Positions 8,666-17,860 are shown, counted from the stretch's first letter. The stretch: DNA of 64,000 nucleotides from Cytophagales bacterium (GCA_013298125.1 JAAFJP010000004.1:1-64000); one strand, 5' to 3'. Translations and numbers: made by a program. Notes: generated by a model not told the origin, from the letters alone.

Positions 8666-9697
8666 TTAATTTATAGCCTCCCTCACCTCCAACAACAACT
8701 CATTCACAAACTCCTCCTCCACATCATCGGGCAAATCACTTTTTTCAAAATAAGCATTCAACTTTTGAATATCCTCCTCGGCTTGTTGCATAAATTGTTC
8801 GAGGTTGATTTCTCCTCTTCTGATTTTCAATAAATCTTGGGCATTTGGTCGCCTGACGATGATGGTTTTATGTTCGGCAATCTCCAAAGCCATGTCCAAA
8901 AGTCGCTTGCAATGTAATAGATTTTTGCCGTCAATTTGTTGTCCGTGCGTCTCAATATCCACGTAGCGTTGCGTATTGCGGTTTTTTAGCCAATCGGTAT
9001 ATTGCAAATAATCTTTGCAATGGGTCGAATATCCGTCTTTATTGAAATGCAAGACCGTCAAATCCTTCTCCCCTTTTGGCACGGAACTGAGTTTGATATT
9101 ATCACCATTTTTAGACAAAATACCTCTGTAACCCAAGCTCTGAGAAGGGTCGTGATACAAGGCGTAACAATCTCTAAAATGAGATAACCCCACCAATCCA
9201 CAGTCTTTTTCGTCGATATCATTTTCTTCTAAAAAGGTGGCTAAGGCTTTCGTTTTACCATTTTGATACACATAACAAAACTCCATCAAAGACTTTCTGA
9301 CCATTCTTTCTTTTTCCCAATTCATCTTTTTGTCAAGTCCTCTTGCCTTCTTGATTTGGGCAACGGCATAACCGCCAAAAGAATGTAAGCACTTCTTAGT
9401 CAGGAACTTATCCCGATGTTTGAGAATCAAATCGAAGGCTGGATGTTTTTCGATGATACAGTCTTCGGGCATAAAAAGCAATTCCAACATCGTAGGATTG
9501 GCGGATTTAAGCAATTGCAAAAACCGCCGAACCTCATAATAACATTCGTCCTTCGATACCTCGATTTGTTCCTTATATCCAAAGCCCACCAACTCACGGG
9601 TCGGCTGTACATACACGCCCTTGAAGTCAGTGTCCGACCCCGCAGTATTTGTTCCGTAGGCTTGACTGCCTACTATGGATTTGAAGATTATGTTCAT
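8666..9697 (-). CDS. COG3541-type predicted nucleotidyltransferase
   Basis: The 343-residue protein has the polymerase-beta-type active site: GSQAYGT at residues 10-16 and SDTDFKGVYV at 21-30. The two Asp residues of SDTD are the likely metal ligands. The rest matches the larger COG3541-like nucleotidyltransferases, with YYEVRRFLQLLKSANPTMLELLF. Substrate is not known. Its position between a polynucleotide kinase-phosphatase (5-base gap) and an RNA ligase suggests it adds or restores nucleotides during RNA end repair. That role is inferred from context. Confidence 0.85.
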   Translation of the reverse strand: MNIIFKSIVGSQAYGTNTAGSDTDFKGVYVQPTRELVGFGYKEQIEVSKDECYYEVRRFLQLLKSANPTMLELLFMPEDCIIEKHPAFDLILKHRDKFLTKKCLHSFGGYAVAQIKKARGLDKKMNWEKERMVRKSLMEFCYVYQNGKTKALATFLEENDIDEKDCGLVGLSHFRDCYALYHDPSQSLGYRGILSKNGDNIKLSSVPKGEKDLTVLHFNKDGYSTHCKDYLQYTDWLKNRNTQRYVDIETHGQQIDGKNLLHCKRLLDMALEIAEHKTIIVRRPNAQDLLKIRRGEINLEQFMQQAEEDIQKLNAYFEKSDLPDDVEEEFVNELLLEVREAIN

Positions 9698-9717
9698 TTT
9701 TGTTTTTACCGCAAGGA

Positions 9718-9761
9718 CGCAAAGGCGGAAGGTTTACTTAGCGTCATAGCGTCCTTGCGGT
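9718..9761. repeat. Short inverted repeat ACCGCAAGGACGC
   Basis: ACCGCAAGGACGC pairs with GCGTCCTTGCGGT around a spacer of about 18 bases. It fills the gap between the RNA ligase and nucleotidyltransferase genes and could act as an attenuating hairpin in a shared transcript. Confidence 0.75.
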
Positions 9762-9763
9762 GA

Positions 9764-10819
9764 TTAAATTTTATCTGCAAATGGCTTTTGATAATCAGGT
9801 TTAAGCATTTTCCAGATTACTTCCTGATAACTTTGTCCATCCAACATTTTAAACATGACCGATGGATATTGACATTTCAAAAAATACAAAGCCGTCTCTT
9901 TTCTGTTTTCCAAAACCTTGAAATCCATTTTGGCTTGTGCCTCAATTTCGGAATAATTTTTCAATAATTGAGCTTTGGTATCTTTTACCCAATCATAAAA
10001 TTCGTCAGGCACTCTGTCCAACAAAGGAGCAAAATCTTTGTCGTCCTTCAAAAACTCCCAAATATCCTGATTTGATACTTGCGTAACGATTCGGTGAAGT
10101 CGTTGGTATTCTTCAAACTTCACTTTCAACCGAAATCCATTATTGAATCTTACGACAAATCCTTCTTTATTGTCTTCCTCTAATTGTTTTAATTTCGATA
10201 AATCGTTCAAGCCATCGTAACGTTTAACTACCTCAAAACCAATATCTTGCAATTCGTTTTCGATACCTGTCTCGGTATCAATAATTGCTAATAAAACCAA
10301 TTTACGCTCATTTCCATAATCCAAAACGATACGATTTTCAGGATAAATAATCTCGAATAAATACGTTTTTGATTTGTCTAACAGTGGAATCGCCGCAGCA
10401 TATTGCGTATGTAACATCTCCGTAGCCACATGTGCTTGTTCACTCACGAATGAGCCACGAGTAGCGATAAAGCATTGGCTTTCAATCCAATATAAAATTC
10501 CCAAAGAGCCATCCATCTTTTCATAGACTTCAAAAGGTAGCCCCCTAACCCCCAAAGGGGGAAACGTCTCTGTCAATGTTCCCCCTTCGGGGGTTAGGGG
10601 GCTAAGTTCTTCCAAATTAAAAAACTTCTTGAACGGACGAGCCACGATGTCATATTCCTTATCCATAATCAACCCACGACAAGCCAAAGTCCAGTCATTC
10701 CAAAGACGTTCATATTGTGCTTTTTGCGAATAATTATAGATGTACAAATCCTCTGTTGGGTGTTTGTTTACATTGATATAATCGTCTGCAATGAGTTGAT
10801 TTAGTTCTTTAATATTCAT
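9764..10819 (-). CDS. RNA ligase (T4 Rnl1-like) carrying an in-frame palindromic insert
   Basis: ATP-dependent RNA ligase that seals 5'-phosphate and 3'-OH RNA ends. From the preferred start MNIKELNQ, the nucleotidyl-accepting lysine is K101 in EKMDGSLG (motif I). Motif IV is EGFVVRF and motif V lies around LKVKFEEY. A longer start at 10840 would add only MYHKSI and one further residue. Residues 72-93 (LSPLTPEGG to GVRG) are encoded by a GC-rich palindrome and look foreign: FFNLEE would otherwise run directly into LPFEVYEK. The gene is upstream of the nucleotidyltransferase and kinase-phosphatase genes in an apparent RNA-repair operon. The ligase assignment is firm. Confidence 0.9.
   Translation of the reverse strand: MNIKELNQLIADDYINVNKHPTEDLYIYNYSQKAQYERLWNDWTLACRGLIMDKEYDIVARPFKKFFNLEELSPLTPEGGTLTETFPPLGVRGLPFEVYEKMDGSLGILYWIESQCFIATRGSFVSEQAHVATEMLHTQYAAAIPLLDKSKTYLFEIIYPENRIVLDYGNERKLVLLAIIDTETGIENELQDIGFEVVKRYDGLNDLSKLKQLEEDNKEGFVVRFNNGFRLKVKFEEYQRLHRIVTQVSNQDIWEFLKDDKDFAPLLDRVPDEFYDWVKDTKAQLLKNYSEIEAQAKMDFKVLENRKETALYFLKCQYPSVMFKMLDGQSYQEVIWKMLKPDYQKPFADKI
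10539..10604. repeat. In-frame palindromic element inside the RNA ligase gene
   Basis: Arms AGCCCCCTAACCCCC and GGGGGTTAGGGGGCT, each with an inner CCCCC/GGGGG hairpin. The length is 66 bases, exactly 22 codons. Read on the minus strand it encodes SPLTPEGGTL at its start, the same frame and orientation as the element in argC at 37003-37080. Confidence 0.9.
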
Positions 10820-10900
10820 GTTGATTGATTTATGATACAAAATAAAAACGGTAGTGTGCAGTGTATTTGCGTAGTGAGGTTTTTATTTTGAAAAACAAAA

Positions 10901-10924
10901 AACCAGTTCTTGTGAAGAACTGGT
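10901..10924 (-). terminator. Intrinsic terminator of the lipoprotein gene
   Basis: AACCAGTTCTT pairs with AAGAACTGGTT around a tiny loop, with T-rich flanks on both sides. It is about 60 bases past the stop codon of the minus-strand lipoprotein gene and ahead of the RNA-ligase start, so it separates the two transcription units. Confidence 0.7.
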
Positions 10925-10984
10925 TTTAAATAAATCTTCTCAACTTTACGCCGACTTAACTTCAAAAGTACATTGTTATAAAAA

Positions 10985-11533
10985 TCAAACCTCTCCCAGA
11001 AGCCCCAAAATCGTGAAAATTAACCCAATAAAGGCAGAAATTCCTCCAATTACTCCCAAACCAAATATCGCTAAAACAATGCCTATTCCCAACAAAATTA
11101 TCCCAATTTTTAGAAATGGATTCCAGTCGTGAAAGCCTACGGGTTTATTGGCATTTGCTAATTTCTTCTGTACTTTTTTGACAATAATTTTTTGTGCAAA
11201 ATTGAGTTTCTGAGGCTTTGAAACGGTCTTATTTTCCGATAAAACTTTCTCTAATTTTACAATTTTCTCCTTGTATTTTATTTCCTCTGAAACTTTGTTG
11301 GCAGTTGTAATATCTTCTGAAATAGTAGTCGTCAAAATAGGCTCTTTGGATTGCGGATTTTGGACTGTGGATTTCGGATTTTCAAATGGGGTCAAGGTTT
11401 CAGTAAGCCTTTGATTATCAACCTTATGATAATTCTGAGCAATATTTTGTTGAAAATATCCCTTTTGTCTTGTGCAAGATTGAGTAAGGATGATGAATGA
11501 AATGATTGATAAAAAAATACTTGATTTACGCAT
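10985..11533 (-). CDS. Hypothetical lipoprotein with C-terminal membrane region
   Basis: A 182-residue protein with a lipoprotein signal peptide (MRKSSIFLSIISFIILTQSC, Cys20 as likely lipidation site). A Ser/Thr/Lys-rich middle follows. The C-terminus is very hydrophobic and Gly/Ile-rich (about residues 138-180) and could form two short membrane segments. The family is not recognised. This layout resembles small Bacteroidota envelope lipoproteins annotated only as hypothetical. Confidence 0.7.
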   Translation of the reverse strand: MRKSSIFLSIISFIILTQSCTRQKGYFQQNIAQNYHKVDNQRLTETLTPFENPKSTVQNPQSKEPILTTTISEDITTANKVSEEIKYKEKIVKLEKVLSENKTVSKPQKLNFAQKIIVKKVQKKLANANKPVGFHDWNPFLKIGIILLGIGIVLAIFGLGVIGGISAFIGLIFTILGLLGEV

Positions 11534-11608
11534 GGATTTTAGATTTTTATGTGTGGTTTTGTAACGATAAGATTGTGGGAAAATTGTTTAGATAATAATG
11601 TCTGAACA

Positions 11609-12190
11609 CGATTATTAGGATTTATTTGATTGACAGGATTAGATAATTCTGTAATCATTTTAATCTCATCAATTTTGTAATCGTGTCTTAATTGTTTATC
11701 TCATACAAATAAATATAACACGATTATTAGGATTTATTTGATTGACAGGATTAGATAATTCTGTAATCATTTTAATCTCATCAATCTTGTAATCGTGTCC
11801 TATTTATTTATCTCGTATTGACAGGATTAGATAGTTCTGTAATCATTTTAATCTCATCAATCTTGTAATCGTGTTCTATTTATTTATCTCGTATTGACAG
11901 GATTAGATAATTCTGTAATCATTTTAATCTAATCAATCTTGTAATCGTGTTCTATTTATTTATCTCGTATTGACAGGATTAGATAATTCTGTAATCATTT
12001 TAATCTCATCAATCTTGTAATCGTGTTCTATTTATTTATCTCGTATTGACAGGATTAGATAATTCTGTAATCATTTTAATCTCATCAATCTTGTAATCGT
12101 GTTCTATTTATTTATCTCGTATTGACAGGATTAGATAATTCTGTAATCATTTTAATCTCATCAATCTTGTAATCGTGTTCTAATTGTTTA
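11609..12190. repeat. Tandem array of 76-bp repeats (7 copies)
   Basis: Each unit starts ATTGACAGGATTAGATAATT and ends near TAATCGTGTTCTATTTATTT. Unit starts are at 11629, 11741, 11817, 11893, 11969, 12045 and 12121, so the last six are spaced exactly 76 bases apart. The first is followed by a longer linker (112). Units differ by only a few bases. The first unit is part of a loose palindrome (ACACGATTA ... TAATCGTGT), suggesting the array grew from an inverted-repeat element. No ORF is present in the gap 11534-12308. Confidence 0.95.
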
Positions 12191-12205
12191 TATCATACAA
12201 ATAAA

Positions 12206-12238
12206 AAATGCCCACAAACTAAAATTTGCAGGCATTTC
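12206..12238 (-). terminator. Intrinsic terminator of clpX
   Basis: AATGCC pairs with GGCATT, with an inner CAAA/TTTG pairing. On the minus strand a T-run follows the hairpin. It lies about 70 bases past the clpX stop codon. Confidence 0.65.
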
Positions 12239-12308
12239 CCTATCTACTGTTAGCGGAACGCCACCCGATAGTTCACTGTTAATTGTTCACTGATAATTGT
12301 TAATTGAA

Positions 12309-13553
12309 CTACGCCGCCTTCTTCATCTTATGAAAAACAGTCCGCTCAAACTTCTCACGGGCATACGGAAGCGTGATGTTGAGATGCTTAATTTCTGTCT
12401 GAGAAGGTAATTCAAACATGGCATCCGTGATGATGGATTCACAAATCGAACGCAAACCTCTTGCTCCTAATTTATATTCCATTGCTTGATCCACGATGTA
12501 TTCCAAAGCCGCTTTCTCGAATGCCAAATCAATTCCTTCCATCTTGAAAAGTTTTTTATATTGCTTCGTAATGGCATTTTTGGGGTCAGTCAAAATCGTC
12601 AAAAGTGTATCCTTCGTCAATGGGTTCAAATACGTAACTACTGGCAAACGACCCAACAATTCTGGAATCAAACCGAATGATTTTAAATCCTGTGATGTTA
12701 CATAACGCATCAAGTGATTATCGTCAAATTCTTCAAAGAAATTATCATCGTGACTAAACCCAATTGGCTGAGTATTAAGGCGTTTCGAGATATGTCGTTG
12801 AATTCCGTTGAATGCTCCTCCGCAAATAAAAAGGATATTTTCAGTATTTATCGGAATCATTTTTTGGTCTGGATGCTTACGTCCGCCTTGTGGTGGACAG
12901 TTCACAACCGAGCCTTCCAACAACTTCAAAAGTGCCTGTTGCACACCCTCGCCCGATACGTCACGGGTAATAGACGGGTTATCAGATTTACGAGCAATTT
13001 TATCTATTTCATCAATAAAAACGATACCCATTTCTGCCTTCGCTACGTCATAATCAGCCGCTTGGAGCAAACGAGTCAAGATACTTTCTACGTCCTCCCC
13101 CACGTACCCAGCTTCTGTTACGACGGTTGCGTCAGCAATACAAAATGGCACTTGGAGCATCTTGGCGATGGTTCTTGCCATGTAGGTTTTGCCCGTCCCC
13201 GTTTCGCCAACCATGATAATGTTCGATTTTTCAATCTGAATATCATCATCTTTGGTTTTGGGTTGCATCAATCTTTTGTAATGATTATACACCGCAACAC
13301 ACAAATGACGCTTGGCTTCGTCTTGCCCGATAACGTATTGGTCAATATACGCCTTCATGTCGATAGGCTTGATGACTTGAAATTTAGGAGCTTTTTTACG
13401 TCTTTGTTGTTCAGAATGAAGTTCCGTTTGGACAACTTGATACGCCTGCGACACACAATCGCTACAAATGTGTCCATCCATTCCCTCCATCAACATAGGG
13501 ACTTCACGCTGTGTACGCCCACATAGGACGCAATAAGGTTGTTGTTGTTTCAT
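12309..13553 (-). CDS. clpX: ATP-dependent Clp protease ATP-binding subunit ClpX
   Basis: AAA+ unfoldase that feeds substrates to ClpP. The 414 residues begin with a zinc-binding domain: Cys8, Cys11, Cys30 and Cys33. These are followed by Walker A GETGTGKT, Walker [11 protein letters not shown], and the PIGFSHDD loop, whose IGF motif docks on ClpP. A sensor-2 region (GARGLRSI) is near the C-terminus. It follows clpP on the same strand with a 153-base gap that contains the clpP terminator and a possible promoter, so it may be transcribed both with clpP and on its own. Confidence 0.97.
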   Translation of the reverse strand: MKQQQPYCVLCGRTQREVPMLMEGMDGHICSDCVSQAYQVVQTELHSEQQRRKKAPKFQVIKPIDMKAYIDQYVIGQDEAKRHLCVAVYNHYKRLMQPKTKDDDIQIEKSNIIMVGETGTGKTYMARTIAKMLQVPFCIADATVVTEAGYVGEDVESILTRLLQAADYDVAKAEMGIVFIDEIDKIARKSDNPSITRDVSGEGVQQALLKLLEGSVVNCPPQGGRKHPDQKMIPINTENILFICGGAFNGIQRHISKRLNTQPIGFSHDDNFFEEFDDNHLMRYVTSQDLKSFGLIPELLGRLPVVTYLNPLTKDTLLTILTDPKNAITKQYKKLFKMEGIDLAFEKAALEYIVDQAMEYKLGARGLRSICESIITDAMFELPSQTEIKHLNITLPYAREKFERTVFHKMKKAA

Positions 13554-13603
13554 ATCGTTTAGCTGTGAGCATTGAGCTTCGAGCTATGAGTTTTTTCAGA
13601 CCA

Positions 13604-13611
13604 CAAAATTA
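13604..13611 (-). promoter_or_regulatory. Possible -7 box of a clpX promoter
   Basis: On the minus strand the sequence is TAATTTTG, matching the Bacteroidota -7 consensus TAnnTTTG. It lies about 50 bases upstream of the clpX start and directly after the clpP terminator. No clear -33 TTTG box is visible, so this is tentative. Confidence 0.35.
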
Positions 13612-13625
13612 GTTAATTCTAAATG

Positions 13626-13666
13626 AAAAATGCTTACGTCTTTGTGGAAAGAAGTAAGCATTTTTT
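13626..13666 (-). terminator. Intrinsic terminator of clpP
   Basis: AAAAATGCTTACGTC pairs with GAAGTAAGCATTTTTT (near perfect 10-bp core TGCTTAC/GTAAGCA). T-tracts follow on both strands. It is about 40 bases past the clpP stop and separates clpP from clpX. Confidence 0.75.
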
Positions 13667-13706
13667 GCATTTCACTGATAACTAATAACCAGTTGCCAAT
13701 AACTAA

Positions 13707-14411
13707 CTACCCTCTCTTCAAAACCTCATCAATCAAACCATATTCTTTGGCTTCGGCAGCACGCATCCAGTAGTCACGGTCTGAGTTAGCTTCGATTTCT
13801 TCAAAAGTTTTACCAGAGTGTTTTGCTAGAATTTCGTATAATTCTTGACGAATTTTCACGATTTCACGGGCAGTAATCTCAATATCACGAGATTGTCCCT
13901 GAGCTCCACCCGATGGTTGGTGAATCATGATACGAGCGTGTTCTAAGGCTGAACGCTTACCTGCCGCACCACCTGCCAACAAAACTGCACCCATTGAAGC
14001 TGCCAAAGACGTACAAATCGTACAAACATCTGGACGAATGAAGTGCATGGTGTCATAAATCCCAAGACCCGCATAAACCGAACCTCCTGGCGAATTGATG
14101 TACATCATAATGTCTTTTTTGGCATCCGTTGATTCCATAAATAACAATTGAGCCACGATGATATTTGCCATATAATCGTCCACAGGAACACCCATGAAGA
14201 TAATTCTGTCCATAATCAAACGTGAGAATACATCAATCTGAGCAAAACGCATTGGGCGTTCCTCGATGATATACTGAGTCATATCCTCAATAAAAGGACG
14301 ACTTTGACCACCCATTTGGTTCATGTATTGATCAACCGTCAAACCATTCAAGCCTCTATCGTGAACGGCGTATTTTCTAAATTCTTCTGAGCTAAATTCT
14401 TTTGGAAACAT
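13707..14411 (-). CDS. clpP: ATP-dependent Clp protease proteolytic subunit ClpP
   Basis: Serine protease subunit that forms the degradation chamber. The catalytic triad is visible: Ser139 in AASMGAV, His164 in MIHQPSGG and Asp213 in SDRDYWM. At 234 residues it has about 30 more N-terminal residues than E. coli ClpP, consistent with a propeptide. clpX lies downstream on the same strand. Trigger factor, often the third member of this neighbourhood, is instead 24 kb away at 38359. Confidence 0.97.
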   Translation of the reverse strand: MFPKEFSSEEFRKYAVHDRGLNGLTVDQYMNQMGGQSRPFIEDMTQYIIEERPMRFAQIDVFSRLIMDRIIFMGVPVDDYMANIIVAQLLFMESTDAKKDIMMYINSPGGSVYAGLGIYDTMHFIRPDVCTICTSLAASMGAVLLAGGAAGKRSALEHARIMIHQPSGGAQGQSRDIEITAREIVKIRQELYEILAKHSGKTFEEIEANSDRDYWMRAAEAKEYGLIDEVLKRG

Positions 14412-14723
14412 ATTTTATTTTAGATTTATTTTTTACGTGATATTTTTAATAACTTATTGAACCTCTAAATAGTTCTTGAACATAACTCTGAAACTAATTA
14501 AAACCTCATTTTTGTTATCTTTGAAACTCTGACAACAAAGATGCAAAAACTATCAAATATATCTTGTCAGTTTAACAGAGAAATTATCGGGAAAAGTGAC
14601 TCTGTAACCACATAGTTAAGACAGAAAACATAGGAATGGGTGTTAATTAATTGATTATCAGTATTTTACAAAAATTCAACAAGCGAAACGCCGCCCGTTC
14701 AAACTTCAACAACTAATATAATC
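14412..14723. promoter_or_regulatory. Divergent intergenic region between clpP and an XRE regulator
   Basis: This 312-base gap has no ORF. A minus-strand TATATTTG at 14554-14561 and a plus-strand TATCTTTG at 14516-14523 both fit the TAnnTTTG -7 consensus and could drive clpP and the XRE gene. Each would give an untranslated leader of about 140-200 bases. No tRNA or strong hairpin is seen. Confidence 0.35.
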
Positions 14724-15077
14724 ATGGAAATTGGAGAAAAAATACGATATGCTCGCCTGCAAAAAGGCTATTCACAAGAAAATATGGCTGATTTCTTAGG
14801 GATTTCAACCTCCGCTTATGGAGATATTGAACGAAATAAAACTGAATTGACCATCAGTAGAGCCAAAAAATTAGCCAATATTCTCAAAATCAGTATTTTG
14901 GAATTATTAGGCGAAGACATCCAAACGCCCGAAGTTTTAGAAAATAATTCTACGAATGATGTTGAAAAACTCCGTTCAGAAGCAAATTATTGGCGAGAGA
15001 AATTTGAACAACAAGTCATGGCGGAAGCCTACCGAATGGTACAGAGTCAATACCAGCGGGAGAAGATTGGGTTTTGA
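14724..15077 (+). CDS. XRE-family transcriptional regulator
   Basis: The 117-residue protein has an N-terminal helix-turn-helix: IRYARLQKGYSQENMADFLG, then ISTSAYGDIERNKTELTISRAKKLANIL, typical of Cro/C1 regulators. The C-terminal 45 residues are polar and helical (a probable dimerisation helix) with no enzymatic domain. The target is unknown. It stands alone, upstream of the convergent Uma2-type gene. Confidence 0.85.
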   Translation: MEIGEKIRYARLQKGYSQENMADFLGISTSAYGDIERNKTELTISRAKKLANILKISILELLGEDIQTPEVLENNSTNDVEKLRSEANYWREKFEQQVMAEAYRMVQSQYQREKIGF

Positions 15078-15188
15078 ATCAGTTTTTAGAAGGAAAAACA
15101 ACAAAAAACACCATTTTGATTATCTGTAAACGACTGGTATTCAAGTGATTGAAATACCAATCACTAATCACCATTTACTAATCACTAT

Positions 15189-15746
15189 TTAGAAAATAAT
15201 TCCTTCGTAAATGTCTGACAGTGAGATAGTTTTATCAAAAAGTGATAGATTTATTTTGTCAGATAAATTATCATAAAAATCAAAACTCCATGTATTTCCT
15301 TTACGTTGATTTACTTGTACTAAAACTTCATCCTGCGAAACGACCAAGTAATATTGAAGAGAATTGAGAGAGGTATATTCACGTAATTTTTTGCCTGTAT
15401 CAACCTTTGCCGTACTGTCCGAAAGAACTTCCACAATGACAATCGGTTGTGTTACGGCATAATTATCTTCATCATCCGAAATCAAGGCAATCATTACATC
15501 TGGATAACGATAAATATCTAATTTATTGATGGTTAAACGTACTTCTCCACGAAATGTCTCAAAGATTTTAGGGTCAATAATTGTATCAAACGCCTTTTCT
15601 ATTTTCTTCGCAATCCTGTTAGCATTCTTTGATTCTCCTGGCATATCAATTAACTTCCCAAAATAGAACTCATGACGTACTTGCGAGTTTTTTTCAAACT
15701 CCAAATATTCTTCAACCGTCAATAAACGTTCTTGTGTAAGTACCAT
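15189..15746 (-). CDS. Uma2-family (DUF820) PD-(D/E)XK nuclease-like protein
   Basis: The 185-residue protein has the Uma2 pattern: MVLTQERLLTVEEYLEFEK, HEFYFGKLIDMPG, RYPDVMIAL, then PIVIVEVLSDSTAKVDTGKK with EYTSL. Asp of PDV, Glu of VEVLS and the Lys that follows form a PD-(D/E)XK nuclease-like site. The family is common in cyanobacteria and Bacteroidota; a nuclease function is predicted, and no partner gene is seen here. It is cytosolic. Confidence 0.85.
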   Translation of the reverse strand: MVLTQERLLTVEEYLEFEKNSQVRHEFYFGKLIDMPGESKNANRIAKKIEKAFDTIIDPKIFETFRGEVRLTINKLDIYRYPDVMIALISDDEDNYAVTQPIVIVEVLSDSTAKVDTGKKLREYTSLNSLQYYLVVSQDEVLVQVNQRKGNTWSFDFYDNLSDKINLSLFDKTISLSDIYEGIIF

Positions 15747-15823
15747 ATTATCTGTATTTTTAATCTAAAATAGTATATTCGTAAAGTATTACCAAATAAT
15801 CCATTTAAAAAATAAAACAAATT

Positions 15824-16687
15824 ATGAAAAAACTACTGCTATTTTTTGTGTTGGGAATGATGATGTTGGGGTGTTCTGGGAAAAATGAGGATAGTTCACC
15901 TCCACCTCCTAATGCCGTTGAGGGAAAATCAATAACTTCAATGGAAGAAGCTCCAATGGAACCCAGTATGTCAGTCCAAAAAGCTCCACCTCCGCCAGCA
16001 CCACAGGAAAATACACAAACTACCAACCGTACCCAAAAGAAAATCATCCACACCGCCGACATTCGTTTCAAGGTTGAAGATTTAAGAAAGGCTGAATCAG
16101 CGATAAAAGTCCGTGTACAGGCAATGGGTGGGTATATTTCAAATTCAAATCAAAACCGTCAGAGTGGGAATTTAGAAAATTCTTGGACGGTCAGAATCCC
16201 CGCCGAGAAGTTTGATGCCTTTTTGGGAGATGTTGAAAAGGAATCCATTTATACCGATTCTAAAAATATTTCTGCCGAAGATGTAACCGCCGAATATGTG
16301 GATAATGAACTCAGAATCAAGTCGAAACAAAAGGTTTTTGAGCGTTATTTAGAGCTTTTGAAACAAGCCAAAAATGTCCAAGAAATCATGGCGGTTGAGG
16401 AGCAAATCAGAGTAATCAGAGAGGAAATTGAATCAAAAGAAGGACGACAAAAGTATCTGAATGACCAAGTTGCGTTCTCGACTATTACCGTTAGTTTTTA
16501 CCAAGAAACCGAAGCATCATTTGCCCCAGACCAACCTTTTTACGTAAAAATCTGGAAGAGTTTTACATCAGGTTGGGATTCTCTCTTTGAAGTAATAATT
16601 GGTTTGTTCTCTTTAATTCCTTTCGTTTTGGTCGTTGGTGGTATTGTTTACCTGATTACAAAATGGTGGAGAAAACGGAAGGGGTAG
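15824..16687 (+). CDS. DUF4349 domain-containing lipoprotein
   Basis: The 287-residue protein has a lipoprotein signal peptide ending MLGCSG and a Pro/Ser-rich linker (PPPPN, PPPPAP). The DUF4349 core follows from about residue 70, with KIIHTADIRFKVEDL, a GGYISNS segment and a coiled coil around EEQIRVIREEIESKEGR. A C-terminal transmembrane helix with a basic tail (KWWRKRKG) is present. The family probably sits in the envelope; its function is unknown. Confidence 0.88.
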   Translation: MKKLLLFFVLGMMMLGCSGKNEDSSPPPPNAVEGKSITSMEEAPMEPSMSVQKAPPPPAPQENTQTTNRTQKKIIHTADIRFKVEDLRKAESAIKVRVQAMGGYISNSNQNRQSGNLENSWTVRIPAEKFDAFLGDVEKESIYTDSKNISAEDVTAEYVDNELRIKSKQKVFERYLELLKQAKNVQEIMAVEEQIRVIREEIESKEGRQKYLNDQVAFSTITVSFYQETEASFAPDQPFYVKIWKSFTSGWDSLFEVIIGLFSLIPFVLVVGGIVYLITKWWRKRKG

Positions 16688-16688
16688 G

Positions 16689-16823
16689 TAGTTACCAGTA
16701 GGCAGTTCATAGTAGGCAGTAAGTAGTGGGTAAAATCTCAGGGTAAACTACTAAAAATAAGACAGTTAAATGTAAGTTTTATTTACTACTTACTGCCTAC
16801 TATGAACTGCCTACTGGCAACTA
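16689..16823. repeat. Long inverted repeat (TAGTTACCAGTAGGCAG type)
   Basis: Arms of about 40 bases (TAGTTACCAGTAGGCAGTTC... and its complement) differ only by a small indel and one substitution. Internal motifs TAGGCAG repeat. The left arm starts two bases after the DUF4349 stop codon. It fills the gap before the next lipoprotein gene. Confidence 0.85.
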
Positions 16824-16885
16824 AATCACTGCCTACTGCAAACTGCCTCCTCACTACCCAAAAACTCACACAAAACTTTAATTTT

Positions 16886-17860
16886 ATGTCAAAAACAATA
16901 GTTTATATTCTCCTAAGTATCACCGCCATTTTATCCTGCAAAGGACCAACGCCCGAACTTTTTGATGAACCACTGCCTGCGGTTGATGGTAAATTGATTA
17001 TCAAGTTCACTGATATACGCTTGGAAACAAAAGCCGATATGCTTTTAGCCAACGATGATATTTTATCTATTTCGTATAATATCAAAAAATCTGTTGATGG
17101 TAATAAACCCGTGAAAATGGCGGTTTATGTAACCAATACGCTCGAGACCAGAGGAATCTTATTGTTGGATAATATTAAATTAAAAGATGCCGATGAGCAA
17201 ACCAAAAGCATAGAGTTGAGCTTACCACCAGTAGGGTTTGGTATCAACAGATTTTTTTACGTTGAAGTAACTGATAATAAAGGGAAAAACACTCGAAAGT
17301 TTTTGAACATTTTTCCCTCCGAACCTGAGCAAATCAGTATTTGGAATAATGTAAGTTTGGGCGTACAGACGAGTAATATTCCCACTCGTTTTTCGTCCTC
17401 AACGGGTGATGCCTACGTTGCGTGTGACTTAGATTCCAACATCAATTTTGTGGATATTTCTTATGCTACGATAGGTTCACCGTCTATCAAACCCACCTTA
17501 TTGTCTAATCCAAGAAGAGGGGCATTGGGTCTGGGAATTACGGCGAGTGATAGGTTTTGTACGGGTACAATCGCCATTGGAGGCACGTCTGTTTACTTTG
17601 CTCCTCTCAACGTGGGCGTTGATTTTTCGATGGCTAATGATTTGGTTTTGAAGAGTTTATCAATCCCAACAACCACCCAAGAATTGCCCATTGAAGCTGG
17701 GAAAGTGTATATGTTTCAATATACCAGAACCGCCAAAGACGGTAAATCATTTACTCGGAAAGGCTTAATAAAAATAAATTTTTTCAATAATATCATTCTA
17801 CCATCAGGTGCAGTTTTATCATCGGGATTAGTCAATTTTGATGTGAAGGTACAGCGGTGA
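16886..17860 (+). CDS. Hypothetical lipoprotein
   Basis: From the start MSKTIVYILLSITAILSC the protein has 324 residues and a lipobox cysteine at 18. An upstream in-frame ATG at 16802 lies inside the inverted repeat and would spoil the signal peptide, so the later start is chosen. The body looks like two beta-sandwich domains with no recognised family. It is probably attached to the outer membrane facing the periplasm or exterior. Confidence 0.75.
   Translation: MSKTIVYILLSITAILSCKGPTPELFDEPLPAVDGKLIIKFTDIRLETKADMLLANDDILSISYNIKKSVDGNKPVKMAVYVTNTLETRGILLLDNIKLKDADEQTKSIELSLPPVGFGINRFFYVEVTDNKGKNTRKFLNIFPSEPEQISIWNNVSLGVQTSNIPTRFSSSTGDAYVACDLDSNINFVDISYATIGSPSIKPTLLSNPRRGALGLGITASDRFCTGTIAIGGTSVYFAPLNVGVDFSMANDLVLKSLSIPTTTQELPIEAGKVYMFQYTRTAKDGKSFTRKGLIKINFFNNIILPSGAVLSSGLVNFDVKVQR

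Noticed and set aside
11609-12190. Possible CRISPR array
   Set aside because: The units are contiguous near-identical 76-base repeats without unique spacers, and no cas genes are nearby.
12714-13526. Long plus-strand frame of 270 codons opposite clpX
   Set aside because: It is the antisense shadow of the highly conserved clpX gene and has no family features.
16802-16885. Upstream start for the lipoprotein gene
   Set aside because: These codons are the right arm of an inverted repeat and would bury the lipoprotein signal peptide.
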